A stretch of DNA of 64,000 nucleotides, taken from Parelaphostrongylus tenuis. Its lineage: Eukaryota > Nematoda > Chromadorea > Rhabditida > Metastrongylidae. How positions within the stretch are numbered: position 1 is the first letter of the stretch; each line of letters begins with the position of its first letter. A program made the position numbers and the translations under genes. The stretch lies in assembly GCA_019055375.1 (NCBI GenBank), contig JAHQIW010000472.1, positions 32,546-96,545 of the forward strand. The letters are read 5' to 3'. Shown one piece after another: positions 32,480 to 42,759 of the stretch. The notes below the pieces were generated by a model, which did not search any database, had not been told where the DNA came from, and saw only the letters and a program-made list of their open reading frames with translations.

Positions 32480-34529
32480 ATCGCGGACTTTGGCCTTGCT
32501 AGAGAGTATGGTGATCCTCTCAGGCCATACTCAGCTGTCGTTGTCACATTATGGTATCGTGCTCCAGAACTCTTGCTCGGTCAAAAGGTATGTTTCAGAT
32601 TACAGTGGAGTCTCAATTACTTTAGCTTATCACGGTTATTTTCAGCTCTACTCCACTCCCATAGATCTATGGTCTGTCGGCTGCATTATGGGAGAGTTTG
32701 TTCACTTGAAGCCGTTATTTCCAGGAAACGGAGAGCTTGATGAGATTAACAAGCTATTCATGGTGAGAGTCTTAGCCATTAGCAAACATTCTTCAGTTTG
32801 TTGAAATGTAATATAATCTGTATTACTTTCAGGAACTCGGAACATCTTCTGAAAGTACTTTGGATGGATATAATGATCTTCCTGGTCCGAAAATGGTGTG
32901 TTATTATTAGTGCATTAGGATAGAAAGGTTGTGTAAAATGTTTCTTCATTCTTTTAAACCTTGATCTATTTCAGATTAAACTTGATAGCTTTCCATGCAA
33001 CCAGCTAAAGAAAAGTTCTCTGCTGCTGTCATGAATGAGAGCGGTTTTGAGCTGTTGGACAGGTATCTCGTTGTTGGTTATTTTTTCAAATTCCGTTATC
33101 ATTTACTTATCTTGAGCTTTGTTCACAGTCGGTTCTACTTATCTTAAAGTGGTGGAATTGGTTTTAATATTCGGTCATTTTTCACGTCGGTTATCATTTT
33201 TAACTCTTTGGAGGCAACCTCTATCTATTTTTACCTCATTTCTGAAGAAGCCTTCAAATGTGCTGTAGCAGTAAAAATGAAATTAGGTTTCGCATTCGGC
33301 GCATTTTTCGCTGGAGAGGGCTTTTCCCTCAGAGTTTCCGTAATCATTCGATAACTTAATTGCCGACAATTTGAATGATGTACTTGCTTTTTTTAGAGGA
33401 CATCTCAATGCGTTCTAGCACTCGGAAAAGATTGGGCTTTTCTGGCGATCCTATTTTGAGGGCTAGAGAAGCGTGGTGGTTGTATATCGATCGCGCTGCA
33501 GGATTTATATATGACGCCCAATTTATGTTGCTGAATTTAGCTTTTTTTCTCTGCTTTGAAAGAAAACGTTTAGGTAAAACGTTTGACTACTTCAAAATTT
33601 TCTACACGTTCATATGCTTTTAGCGAATAGACTTGGCTGCTTAGGCTTGGGCTCAATGTTGGTTTTACTTGGCACTGTAAAATGGAATTGAAAGGCACAA
33701 GCTCACAACGGTAGAACACAGCTTCTTCTTCTATTACAGTACAAAGGATGTAGTATTTCCTACTAAGGGGAGAATTTTCAATTGACTAACGGAAAATCAC
33801 GCAGGAACGCGCAGTGTTCAATATAATTCTATTTTTTTTACTGCTTCAGCGCTTTGTGAAGGGATTTTCATAAACGAATCAAAGCATTCGAGTTGTCGAG
33901 ATTTCAGCTACCGAGTACCTAATAAAACTCTTGAAAAAAGCAGAAAACGCGTTTTTCTTAATGCTTGGAAGGATGGCCGGTAATGGAAAAGTACGCAATA
34001 CATTAATCTAGAATTCCATACTCTGGGTTTTTGACCTATGATCCTAAACGACGTATAACGGCGGAGGAAGCATTGACTGACAAATGGTTCACGTAAACGC
34101 TTTTGTTCTCTTATCAGAGTGAATCAACCTCTTTGTGATAAATCTCCTCAAAATGCATTCAAGAGAGGTTATTTTTAGTGAGGACCCAAAACCGACTCCA
34201 CCCGAAAAGTTTCCAACATTCCCTGCCAAAAGTGAGCAACATCGAGCACCACCTCCAAACGTTGATAATTCACACAAAAAGGCAGAAATACTAGTGAGTT
34301 TTTCCATTTCTTGCAAGATACATTTTCTCTTCCTTCTCACCCATATTTCAGAGAGCTTTATTTTCAATTTTTATTGAATCACAGTTCTCATAGTACACTT
34401 ACGCACCTGTCTGGAGGTCATAATTTTCAGAATCCTGAAAGAGCAAAACTCCTAGCTGATCTCAAGGTGCGACCGGATCAGGTTACATCCGGTGCATTCT
34501 CGTTGGAATTCGACAAAACGAGGTTTTAA
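32480..34529 (+). CDS. cdk-11: CDK11 (PITSLRE) kinase, C-terminal exons, one frameshift
   Basis: Seven exons join by GT-AG splicing: 32480-32587, 32646-32762, 32833-32895, 32975-33062, 34012-34092, 34179-34293 and 34431-34529 (TAA). The first starts [12 protein letters not shown] (activation loop) and continues [15 protein letters not shown] (APE motif); the second has [16 protein letters not shown]. The tail [18 protein letters not shown] and the end [13 protein letters not shown] are signatures of CDK11, a cyclin-L-associated kinase of transcription and splicing. Phases agree at all junctions except within 32975-33062. That exon has 88 nt where 89 are needed, and a missing base near CTAAAGAAAAG puts an early stop in frame. 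The N-lobe and an intact catalytic loop are absent upstream. It is either a pseudogene or a real gene with a sequencing error and distant 5' exons; I favour a pseudogene or partial duplicate. Confidence 0.8.
33063..34011. other. Long intron of the CDK11-type gene
   Basis: This intron is 949 bp while its neighbours are 58-137 bp. It contains an 82-codon open frame at 33375-33623 without known domains, and repeat phrases shared with 17655 and 17865, so it has probably been enlarged by a repeat insertion. Confidence 0.6.
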
Positions 34530-35100
34530 TGAAGATGTTAAGGCAGTATTGTTAAGATGTAATGTCCGCTTCAATGGCAGTGTGAGTGGATCCACACCCA
34601 TGATTTTAATATTGTTATCTTTTCTTAAGATATGTAAATGATTTTGTAAAGATGTCTAGATAACCAATCGCATCGATATAAGTGTGTCCGTTGGACGTAA
34701 TCTAATGTAAAGCTTTACGAGTAAATATTTTTATATTCATTTTAGTTTGTACGGCATGCCTACTAACCTCAATTCACATGATAATATAGTACATTTTGAA
34801 AGTGTTGGAAGACAAAGTGGGATAGTAAGATAATTCACGTCTTTGGGACGATGATTGTAGTTCTTCAATGAAAGCGGCTTTTCAGAAAATTGTTTTTCAG
34901 TTTTATAGACATATAGCTGCTATTTTGCTATACGTGGCCTCTGTAGCCCTACCAAAAATGCCACCATTTCTTTTTGTTCACATTTGTCGACTCAGTATTC
35001 GCTTTCCCTTCATTTTTGTTCTTTTCCTTCTTCAACATCTTTTCTTGTTTCAGATTTCTCGTTCTGCAAGAGACTGGTTGAAGTGGTTGGTATAACTTGT
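34530..35100. other. 3' flank of the CDK11-type gene
   Basis: No AATAAA signal is obvious just after the stop; AGTAAATATT near 34720 is the nearest candidate for a variant poly(A) region. Nothing else recognised up to the hairpin at 35104. Confidence 0.3.
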
Positions 35101-35103
35101 TCG

Positions 35104-35138
35104 CCTTCAGCATTTTATGTACTGCATAAAATGCTGAA
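35104..35138. repeat. Perfect 15-bp inverted repeat with 5-nt loop
   Basis: The arms CTTCAGCATTTTATG and CATAAAATGCTGAAG enclose TACTG. The arms are perfectly complementary. It may be the core of a palindromic repeat; no run of T follows, so it is unlike a simple terminator. Confidence 0.85.
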
Positions 35139-35432
35139 GTCGGGCAAATTCTTGTTTTCCCTACAAAACTGATTTCATATCTATTTTGATATTCGAGTAA
35201 GTTATGAGCCAAGTCAATAAAGAAGACAAACTTGTTCTTCTCCGGCATTTAGGTCCTGGAGGTGCTTCGAAGAAGTACCGAGGCCTGATCTATAATTTTA
35301 GGAATTTTGCTTTTTCCTTAAAATTTATTTTTAGTAAATATGCCAAAAATTTCTCGATCCTACCTCTTCATTCGACTGCTTTTATAAACCTCGCTCAGAA
35401 ACAATCATAATGTGATCTCATGAGAGTATGTG

Positions 35433-35546
35433 TTGAGCCTTTAGCGAAGTCTGATAAGGCACTTGTACTGATCCGAAAGACACCGTGTTACTGATAAACC
35501 TAGAAATACTGTATAAGTGCCTTACCAGACCTGATGAAAGGCTCAA
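35433..35546. repeat. Imperfect 38-bp inverted repeat
   Basis: The left arm (35433-35470) with TTGAGCCTTT and GATAAGGCACTTGTAC is mirrored by the right arm (35508-35546) with GTATAAGTGCCTTACC and GAAAGGCTCAA. A phrase like the right arm (CTCATGAAAGGCTCAAAAAA) also occurs at 51667 and, altered, at 55124, so this is a foldback form of a dispersed repeat. Confidence 0.65.
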
Positions 35547-35652
35547 AATGGATTATCATCTTATACAATTCCTATCGGTCTTAGTTTTGTTATCTTCGAA
35601 GAAACTGGTATTACGCGGCTCATTTTACGAGAGTGCCGAGTTGTGTACAAAA

Positions 35653-35740
35653 CAGTCGACCCGAAACGAGAATTGAACCCAGGTTTCATCTATACCAATG
35701 GCGCGCGGCACTACTACACCCAGCGAGGCCACCGCTTCGC
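35653..35740 (-). repeat. tRNA-derived SINE head, minus strand
   Basis: The minus strand carries GGGTGTAGTAGTGCCGCGCG (A-box-like), GATGAAACC and GGGTTCAATTCTCG (B-box-like). A separate plus-strand A-box-like run, GGTGGTGTAGTGGTCACGC, is at 35805, so two tRNA-like heads face away from each other here. The stretch 35850-36515 shows nothing I recognise. Confidence 0.5.
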
Positions 35741-36519
35741 TATCAACTCCTTAGGGGTTTAATGCCTACAGCTTCGATAGTTTAGAACGAGAAAAGTGGT
35801 AGCATCGGTGGTGTAGTGGTCACGCTCTCCGGGTATGTGAGATACGCGCTTTTAACTTTGGCCTGGAAGTTGAAAGTTTTACGTGCCACTCAGCGTCTTC
35901 GGATCTTTACAACATCTTAACACTGCTATAAAAATGGTATAGTAAATATGGACACTATGTGGTTCTTTTGGAAAACCTAGATTTAGATAGTCTTCCGATC
36001 TTGTCTTCCATTTTCTCCTTACCTTTTCAACACTAAAAACACGAACTCGACGCGAGTAATATTGCTAAGATATGAGGAATTTTCAAGCCTCATAACAATT
36101 TCCAAGTATTAAAATTCTATCTGAATTGGATTTAAACGGTAATTTCCTTTCGAACCGTATTCAAACAATCATCTTCATTCAAAATTGCCAACAAGCATTT
36201 CCCTAATGCTGATTTTGCCCTTATTTTTACTCAGAAATCTGATTTGACCTATATTTGATCACAGGGGTATTGCTTATGCATTTATATCTATGCGACTGAC
36301 AACTTCCCCAACACCGGTTTTTCACCAGGAGTGATCTACTTTCTGCACCCTATGAAGTCTCACTTTTTTTTTAGAGTAATTCATGTCATAGTGTAAGGCG
36401 TCGTTCAGACTTATGTAATAATTGTTGGGGCTCGAAAATACCCGAAAAAAAATCCAGTGTTCTACAGAGAGTGAGAGAGACAGAGTACAGCTCGGAGAGA
36501 CAAATTTTCGTGCACCATA

Positions 36520-36569
36520 TGTTTGTGTTTGTTTGTTTGTTTGTTTGTTTGTGTTTGTTTGTTTGTTTG
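36520..36569. repeat. TTTG microsatellite at the RTE 5' truncation point
   Basis: About eleven TTTG units lie directly before the first recognisable RTE codons at 36570. Their position suggests that the element was truncated at, or inserted next to, the tract. Confidence 0.85.
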
Positions 36570-37832
36570 ACAGAACACTGGACGAAGGACAGCCATGCGA
36601 ACAAGCAGGGTTCAGAAAAGGATTTAGTACCATGGACCACATCCACACGATCACAAGACTCATTGAAGTTTCGCGAGAGTACAAACAACCACTCTGTCTC
36701 ACTTTTATCGATCTGAAAAAAGCCTTTGATTCAGTGGAAACAGAAGCGGTTATAGAGGCTCTGGATAACCAGGGCGTCCCTACTCGGTACATAATGATCC
36801 TTCGTGAGCTTTATAAAGATTTCACGACCAGAATATCTCCATTCTACAACAATATCACCATTGACGTAAGAAGAGGGGTTTGACAAGGCGATACAATGTC
36901 GCCAAAACTATTCACTGCCACCCTACAAAACGTCATGCGAACATTAGAATGGGACGAAATGGGAGTGAAAATTGACGGTCGACAATTAAACCATCTTCGC
37001 TTTGCTGACGATATCGTTCTCATAACACCAAACATCAGCCAAGCGGAACGAATGTTGACTGATTTCGATAACGCCTGTGGAAAGATCGGTCTTCAACTGA
37101 ATCTAACGAAAACAATGTTCATGAGGAACGGATGGGTTTCTAATGCCCCATTCACGCTCAACGGAACGACAATTTCCGAATGCTCCAGTTACATCTGTTT
37201 AGGTCGTAAAATCAACATGATGAACGACCTAGCCCCAGAGTTGAGCAGGAGGAAACGAGCGGCTTGGGGAACGTTTAAGAGCATCGAAGATGTAGTGAAG
37301 AGGACAAAGAACATCCGACTCCGTGCCCACCTTTTCGACTCGACAATTATCCCTGCCCTAACGTATGCAGCAGAAACCTGGTCGCTACGTAAGCAGGATG
37401 AAAGATCACTTGCCGTTATCGAACGCGCAGTCGAAAGGTCGATGCTAGGAGTATCTCGTATTTCGCAAATGAGACAAAGGATCCGAACTTCCGACCTACG
37501 TCAACGATCGAACATCAGAGACGCCGTTCTACACGCCAGGATATCGAAAATAAGGTGGGCCGGACACGTGATGCGCTTCAACGACAACCGATGGACGAGA
37601 GCCGTTACCGACTGGATTCCTCGGGACGTCAAGCGCTCTAAAGGAAGACCACTGACCCGTTGGTCCGATTTCTTCACGAAAGCGATGGAAGAAAGATATG
37701 ATGCTCAGCGAATTCCTAGAGCAAGGAGGACCCACTGGGCTACTCTTGCACGCGATAGGGGAAAATGGAAGAGTTGCTGGTACCCGCTCGAGTCACTCGA
37801 CGATCAACGGGACGACAGGTGATACAGGTGAT
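36570..37832 (+). mobile_element. RTE retrotransposon R4, best-preserved reverse transcriptase
   Basis: 5'-truncated RTE copy on the plus strand. It starts in the reverse transcriptase at LDEGQPCEQAGFRKGFSTMD and ends with the 9-bp repeated tail (GGTGATACAGGTGAT) a few bases after the stop at 37820. It lacks the endonuclease and linker found in R2 and R6. RTE elements reverse-transcribe their RNA at a nicked target; 5' truncation is the usual result of incomplete copying. Confidence 0.95.
36575..37822 (+). pseudogene. RTE reverse transcriptase with one premature stop
   Basis: About 415 codons are in one frame apart from a TGA at 36881-36883, where related copies have CGA (Arg before QGD); this is a CpG-type transition. 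Motifs in order: LCLTFIDLKKAFDS (motif A Asp), QGDTMSPKLFTATLQNVMRT (motif B), LRFADDIVLIT (motif C, canonical FADD), then MFMRNGWVSNAPF, EDVVKRTKNIRLRAHLFDST, the Tyr-Ala-Ala-Glu-Thr-Trp region, RWAGHVMRFND and a C-terminal GRPLTRWSDFF and DDQRDDR. From 36896 the frame is open for 308 codons. Product inactive as it stands. Confidence 0.9.
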
Positions 37833-37834
37833 GT

Positions 37835-38695
37835 TTGTGCACAATGTACGGAAAAGGTTAACTCACAGCGAGCGCCGTGATAAAGCGAGAATCAGTAGGA
37901 TGCGGTAGATAGACACGTACGTAAGGTATGTGTAAAAAAAAAGCGTAATATAGCACGAGATGTTGTTGTTTGTTTCTTGTGTAACCATGTTTTCCATTGG
38001 CAAAAAATGAAGACGTGCAAAATTTTCTTTTGCTGCGAAACTTATAGCTTATTTTTTGCGCTAGGTCCTTCCTTGAGGTGGTCACTTTCGTTGCGTATTT
38101 GCCGAGATGGTAGTTGTTCGGTCATCCTCAATAGCACAAGTTGGGTTCATTTAGTGGTTCGGATCCTTAGGAATGTTGTCGAAAAACGAAAACCTTCGAG
38201 CAACTATTCTTACAGCGTTGCTGACCCATCTTGCGTGGATCTCTGAGGCATGGATGTCGATCTTAGTTGTATCATATTAGTGATTTTCGCAAGAAATGTA
38301 TTTTGCGACGATCTGAACAGAAATTACTGCAGAAATGTAGGCCTTTTCTCGACATCTCCAATGCTTACGACTTTTTTTCTTGCTTCTTTTCTCAATTACA
38401 TCTGTGGGTTTCTTGCTAGTTGTTTCCTTAGACGGTGCGATTTTCTGTTCCACCGGAGCTGTTTTTGTCTGAAATTCACACACAGGTGTTTTTGGTATCA
38501 TTGTGCTAGAAAACTCTTTAATAAGTTCAAAACATGACTTTCACTGACGGATTACGATTTTTAGGGGATTTAGATCTTAATAGTCGATTATCGCCGCAAA
38601 TATGTCAAAGATTAAAAAAAACATTGTTGTTCGAAATGGTGAGTGTTATTTGTTACGATGGGTCCAAGTCATAGCTCATAGCGAGCTCATAAGAT
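37835..38695. other. Intergenic DNA with one possible minus-strand exon
   Basis: A minus-strand open frame (38501-38277) has a Lys-rich stretch KTAPVEQKIAPSKETTSKKP after a possible acceptor TGTGAATTTCAG, with a possible donor GAT|gtaatt. No partner exons were found. A 95-codon plus frame overlaps it and looks like its shadow. Otherwise unremarkable. Confidence 0.3.
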
Positions 38696-38699
38696 ATAT

Positions 38700-39142
38700 T
38701 ATTAACATAGAATCCTACATATCTCATAACTATTATTTGAGTCAACATGTCATGCGGTCTGTTGATGGGGCGCTTGTACAGCCCGATACACGTGTTTCGG
38801 CCTTGACAGTCTCATCAGTCGGACGGTACCCTTTTCGTCTTTGGCCAATCCTCTCGGGGCGCTCCAGTCCCCCTACTTAGAGTAGGCGACGACGAACGAT
38901 TTACACAGTTACCGTCAAGTAAAAAATTACTAGATCGGCAGTGTTGCACAATTGTTCTTTGGTGGTTTTTCAAAAAAAAATTATATCGCATGTTCAGAGT
39001 ATTTTTTAAGACCACGCTCAAATTTCAATATATTTCATAACTATTGAGCCAACATGTCAAGTGCTCTGTTAATGAGCGCTTGTACACGTAGACTCAAATA
39101 GTAATTATGAATATATATTAGAATTTGAGCGTGGTCTTAAGA
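38700..39142 (-). mobile_element. Retrozyme-like hammerhead repeat, locus 2, with partial tandem copy
   Basis: A unit of about 306-311 bp (CATAAC at 38725 recurs at 39036; GCGCTTGTACA at 38770 recurs at 39076) is followed by a second unit that breaks off within about 8 nt of the hammerhead cleavage site. The flanks match locus 1 (CCTTTTCGTCT, AGAGTAGGCGACGACGA). An inverted short segment (39122-39140) mirrors 39006-39024. There is no coding capacity. Small tandem units carrying a hammerhead are the hallmark of retrozymes, non-autonomous elements moved by other retrotransposons; membership is inferred. Confidence 0.6.
38781..38824 (-). ncRNA. Type I hammerhead ribozyme HHR-2
   Basis: Minus strand: stem I strand GTCCGA (38824-38819), core CTGATGA (38818-38812), stem II region GACTGTCAAGGCC (38811-38799; G-C, A.C mismatch, C-G, U.G), GAA, stem III A-C with loop ACGT and G-T, cleavage base A (38787), and stem I strand TCGGGC (38786-38781). 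The core is intact. Relative to HHR-1, stem I differs at two positions, yet pairing is kept (G-C where HHR-1 has G.U, U.G where it has C-G). Stem II is weaker than in HHR-1, so activity may be reduced. Confidence 0.8.
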
Positions 39143-39149
39143 AATACGC

Positions 39150-41105
39150 GAAACAAGCAGAAGCTAGATAGTTTACAAATCTTCCCTAATTAAACACTTG
39201 TATTCTATTTTATCAGGACTAATTTTGATCAATGTTTGTTTTATTACAAAGAAAAAAATTTTCTGTCATGATCTAATCCTTTTCAAGCAATTCAGCGATT
39301 GTTGAAGGCGAACTTTATCCAACACGCCAATGATATTTTCAAACTGAGCATGACAATGGTTTTGTATTGTTGATTTTTACAGTTGAGTTTTACTTAGAAC
39401 GTTTCAATGCATTGAGCGGCTACACTGTGATTAGTTGTCAACAGAAGTTTAACGAACAATGTATTTGCCATGGATTTGCTAAAAAAAAATAAACCTGTAA
39501 GCATCACTTTTGGAAAGAATTGCAGTTACTTAAGGCATAATGAGGTTTTTTACACTGCCCGCTATCACAAATTCTAGAGCAAATCCAGTTGTTCTTGGAT
39601 TCGAGTCGTTTCTTCGTATTCACCCACAGCAAAGGTCTTCGAACATTGCAAGGGTTGCTTCGGCTGCTGCTTGAGGATTTCGTCTTCTTGTGAATGTCAC
39701 AGAAAGCTGATCGGGACGATTCTCTTTGCAGTTTTGGAGGTAACCGAGCTAAATCGTTTTCTAAGGCTTTCGTTGATTGATTGCTAGTACAGTACTGAGA
39801 AAAGGATCGAACCGGCTCCTTGCTCTATCACCTTTTATGCTGACACATGGCATCACTCCAGTGCACTACCCTCCTCCATATGATAGTATCTGCGCCTGTC
39901 GTGATGAGGTTAGCTTGGAACAATATAGTTTGCTCAGCGCACTGATTGTTAATGATTTACCTATTAATGTCGAGTGATATGCACAACTTCGAACCTCGGA
40001 AAAGATTAACCCAGATCTCATCCTTTCCAAGTATGCGCGTGTGTCAACGGTATATTCTAGAATAACTGTAAGTCTGATTCATTGAAACATACTTACTGGC
40101 TGGTTATCATCCATGCGTACTGACTGGTTAGCATCCATCCGTACCGATTGGTCGGCATGCTCACATTGTTGCAGTACAGTCATTGACTCCACATCGCATT
40201 GAGTCACATGAGAAGGCCTTGTGAAGAAAGAATAATCAAGAAGAGAACTTTGTAGCTGGCTTACAAATCATTATGGATTTTCAATAACAACGATAGTACT
40301 TTACGGCAACACTGTGCTCTAAAGACATTTTCAAACACTGAGTGATACAGCATAATATGCCATTATGATCTTGTTCAGAACAATTTTATGGTGTACGAGA
40401 AAAACTGAAAATGATTCGTGTGTTATCTCCACAAAATTGGAAAGAAATTAATTTGAGGGCTACTGAAGAAAGTCGTTCACTGCTTAGCAGCACGATCTGT
40501 GAATTCTACTGCTGATTTAATAAAGTAAAAACTGCCGTTCAGAATTTGACATTTTGAAATGGTCACAACGAAAAGTGAATCTCGCTTAGTGTCAAAAACT
40601 AATTCCGTATTAATAATTAATTGATTCTATTTTTAATCCATCGGTGACAAAATCAGTGCCATTGATTGAGAAGAATCGCCTACAGTTGCCATCATATGAG
40701 TCGATCATTGGTTTTTGAAAAGGGGTTCAAGAGTGCTAACAACATTGTTGTGTCAAGGTAATGACAATCGATTCTTCATCTTCATAATTACTTATGGAGG
40801 CATACAGTGGTTGTTTAGACCGATGACTTTATCACGATAATAGAACGAGTTAATCAGCTGTTTAGAGATGATGCCATTTTTCTTTAGTGTGCTTCGAACG
40901 TTATCCAATTAGTATAACTATTTGAGTGCACAATCGTACTTACATAATAGCAAAACTCTGACGTATTCGTTCGCATCTCTCCATTTGTGTGGCGATTCTT
41001 TTGGAGGTCACTTCAAAGTCCTCTACCTCCCTGAATTGTTTGCTTTGCTTCAAAGTTCTTTGGAACGATAAATGCTTTCATATAATTTCCAAACATTTCG
41101 AAAGA
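39150..41105. other. Intergenic DNA, nothing recognised
   Basis: Short open frames only. A piece at 39990-40035 resembles the tRNA-derived SINE heads (GATTAACCCAGATCTCATCC) but is too decayed to call. Confidence 0.35.
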
Positions 41106-41109
41106 TTAT

Positions 41110-41238
41110 TCAAATGTCATAAGATAAAAGCTTCAATACACTGTATGGTCTTTTTTGGTATGATTTCCCATAATAGTCTTGGGAAGATCCACATTTAGCA
41201 CATTCGCGGCAATGCTCATTTATTTCGATGCGTATGTA
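41110..41238 (-). CDS. Putative C-terminal exon with clustered cysteines
   Basis: After the acceptor TATATATTTCAG the minus strand is open for 42 codons to a stop: YIRIEINEHCRECAKCGSSQ then DYYGKSYQKRPYSVLK. Three Cys in seven residues could be structural. It lies 0.55 kb downstream of the secreted-protein gene at 41789-42559, in the same orientation; it may be a last exon of a neighbour. No upstream partner was identified. Confidence 0.3.
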   Translation of the reverse strand, partial: YIRIEINEHCRECAKCGSSQDYYGKSYQKRPYSVLKLLSYDI

Positions 41239-41788
41239 CTGAAATATATAACTGGACTTTTCCAATTTTAAATTGAAAACTCTGATATAGATCAGATATA
41301 GCACATTGTGTTAATCCTCCCACTTGTTTAATTAGTCGTTGTTCGTGCATTAATCATCTTTGAAGATTTTTGGTTTTACGAATGAGTTCAGTAGATGCTT
41401 GAAAAAGCTGCTTTTTCCATGAATGCCGTTGAACGCCGGTCGAATAGATTCCTCGAAGTTTTGAGGCAAGCCTACTAGAGCATTCCCAGCTCTTTATCAC
41501 ACGAATCTGCTAGTTTTGTGGGTTGGAGCAGCCAACTGATGACTGATAACTGCAAGTGACAATCCAGTTATCTCGCGAAGAGGTTTGATTGGCTTAGAGT
41601 GGGGTTGGGAGAATGCCTTACGCGCATACTGATCAGCACCTACACCTGCACTACCTTTATGGGTTCTTCTAACTGGAACAAAATTAATGTAACTGGAAAA
41701 AAAGCTTAGAGCTGCTTAGAAGAAGATGAGACTACTAAATATCAGGTATCAGACATTAATAAAGGTGTTGAAATCTACTATTCGCTTT

Positions 41789-42559
41789 TTAGTAACGAAC
41801 AAATTTTGAGCATGACATGTGTGTCCCATTCATGGGGTAGAAATACTCTGGTAAGTGTTTTCTTTCTCTCTTCTGACTTTTGAAACTACATTTATTATAT
41901 CTGCGAAAAAATACTCTCAAGGGCCCCAGAATACTAGAGCCTAAGTTATTTGAAGCAACAAAGTCTTGCATATTCTACTATTCACAAAGGGCATAAAAAG
42001 AGGGCAATAAGAAATTATCATAGGTTGATTGCAATGAAATTATATCTTATTTCACAATAGCTTATGAAACCGTTGTCAGGAGTTCGTTACAGCAATAGTT
42101 CATTCTATTCCGGCACTTACAAATCCATATTGTTCAGTTCGGCGACCGATTCTTCGAGAAATCGCTCCAAATTTTCAAAGCATTTTTGTGCAGCGATCTA
42201 AAGACCATACCATCTTATTAGTGCTTTTACTTAATTCATATTCAAAAAATAGAGTAATGTTTTCTCAGAAGAGTTCAGGAGCACATTATTTTAGAGCGTA
42301 ACGAAAAATTTCTGACCATGTAGAGATATTTTGACACACTACTACTAACCTCTATGTCTTTATTGGCGTTAATGATTCTTCTAGCTTCATCCTGTCCTCC
42401 GTCTTGTGTTTCCTCTCCTTCCTTTCTCAACTTTTCTAAGAACGTTTCGTTTATATTGAAAACTATTCCACTAAAGACTGTATGATACCTTTTTTTCGCC
42501 ACACTTGAAAATTTTGAAGTCAAAGTAACTACTAGGAGACAACATAAGCCAGTTTTCAT
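41789..42559 (-). CDS. Small predicted secreted protein S1 (three exons)
   Basis: Exons 42559-42350, 42197-42121 and 41900-41789 join with GT-AG sites in phases 0 and 2, giving 132 residues. The N terminus MKTGLCCLLVVTLTSKFSS reads as a signal peptide. The middle is charged and probably helical (NETFLEKLRKEGEETQDGGQ, then AAQKCFENLERFLEESVAEL) and the end has two Cys (NKCSFKSQK, THMSCSKFVRY). No family recognised. Together with S2, 1.4 kb upstream on the same strand, it resembles the small lineage-specific secreted proteins that parasitic nematodes make in quantity. An alternative first exon at about 42741-42590 (MIRYQNHTILLILIGCLSFY, then gtgagt) also has a hydrophobic start. Confidence 0.55.
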
Positions 42560-42759
42560 AATTTACCTCGTAAAAATTAAGGATAAAATACTCACCAGAC
42601 ATTATTCGATACAACGCTCCGCCGAAATGAGTACCAAGATCAATGGAAATGAGAACCTCTAATCCACTTATATACTTCTGATAAAATGATAAGCATCCAA
42701 TCAATATCAGCAATATCGTGTGATTCTGATATCTTATCATATTACATAGCGATATCGTT

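Noticed and set aside
35531..35540. CTGATGA within the right arm of the foldback at 35433-35546
   Set aside because: No GAAA box or stem II follows, so it is not a hammerhead.
36422..36575. Open frame extending upstream of the RTE start through the TTTG tract
   Set aside because: The Cys/Val/Phe-rich part is a translation of the microsatellite; RTE homology starts only at 36570.
42592..42741. ISIDLGTHFGGALYRI as an HSP70-like nucleotide-binding start
   Set aside because: Only a few residues resemble the HSP70 phosphate loop and no further HSP70 blocks follow.
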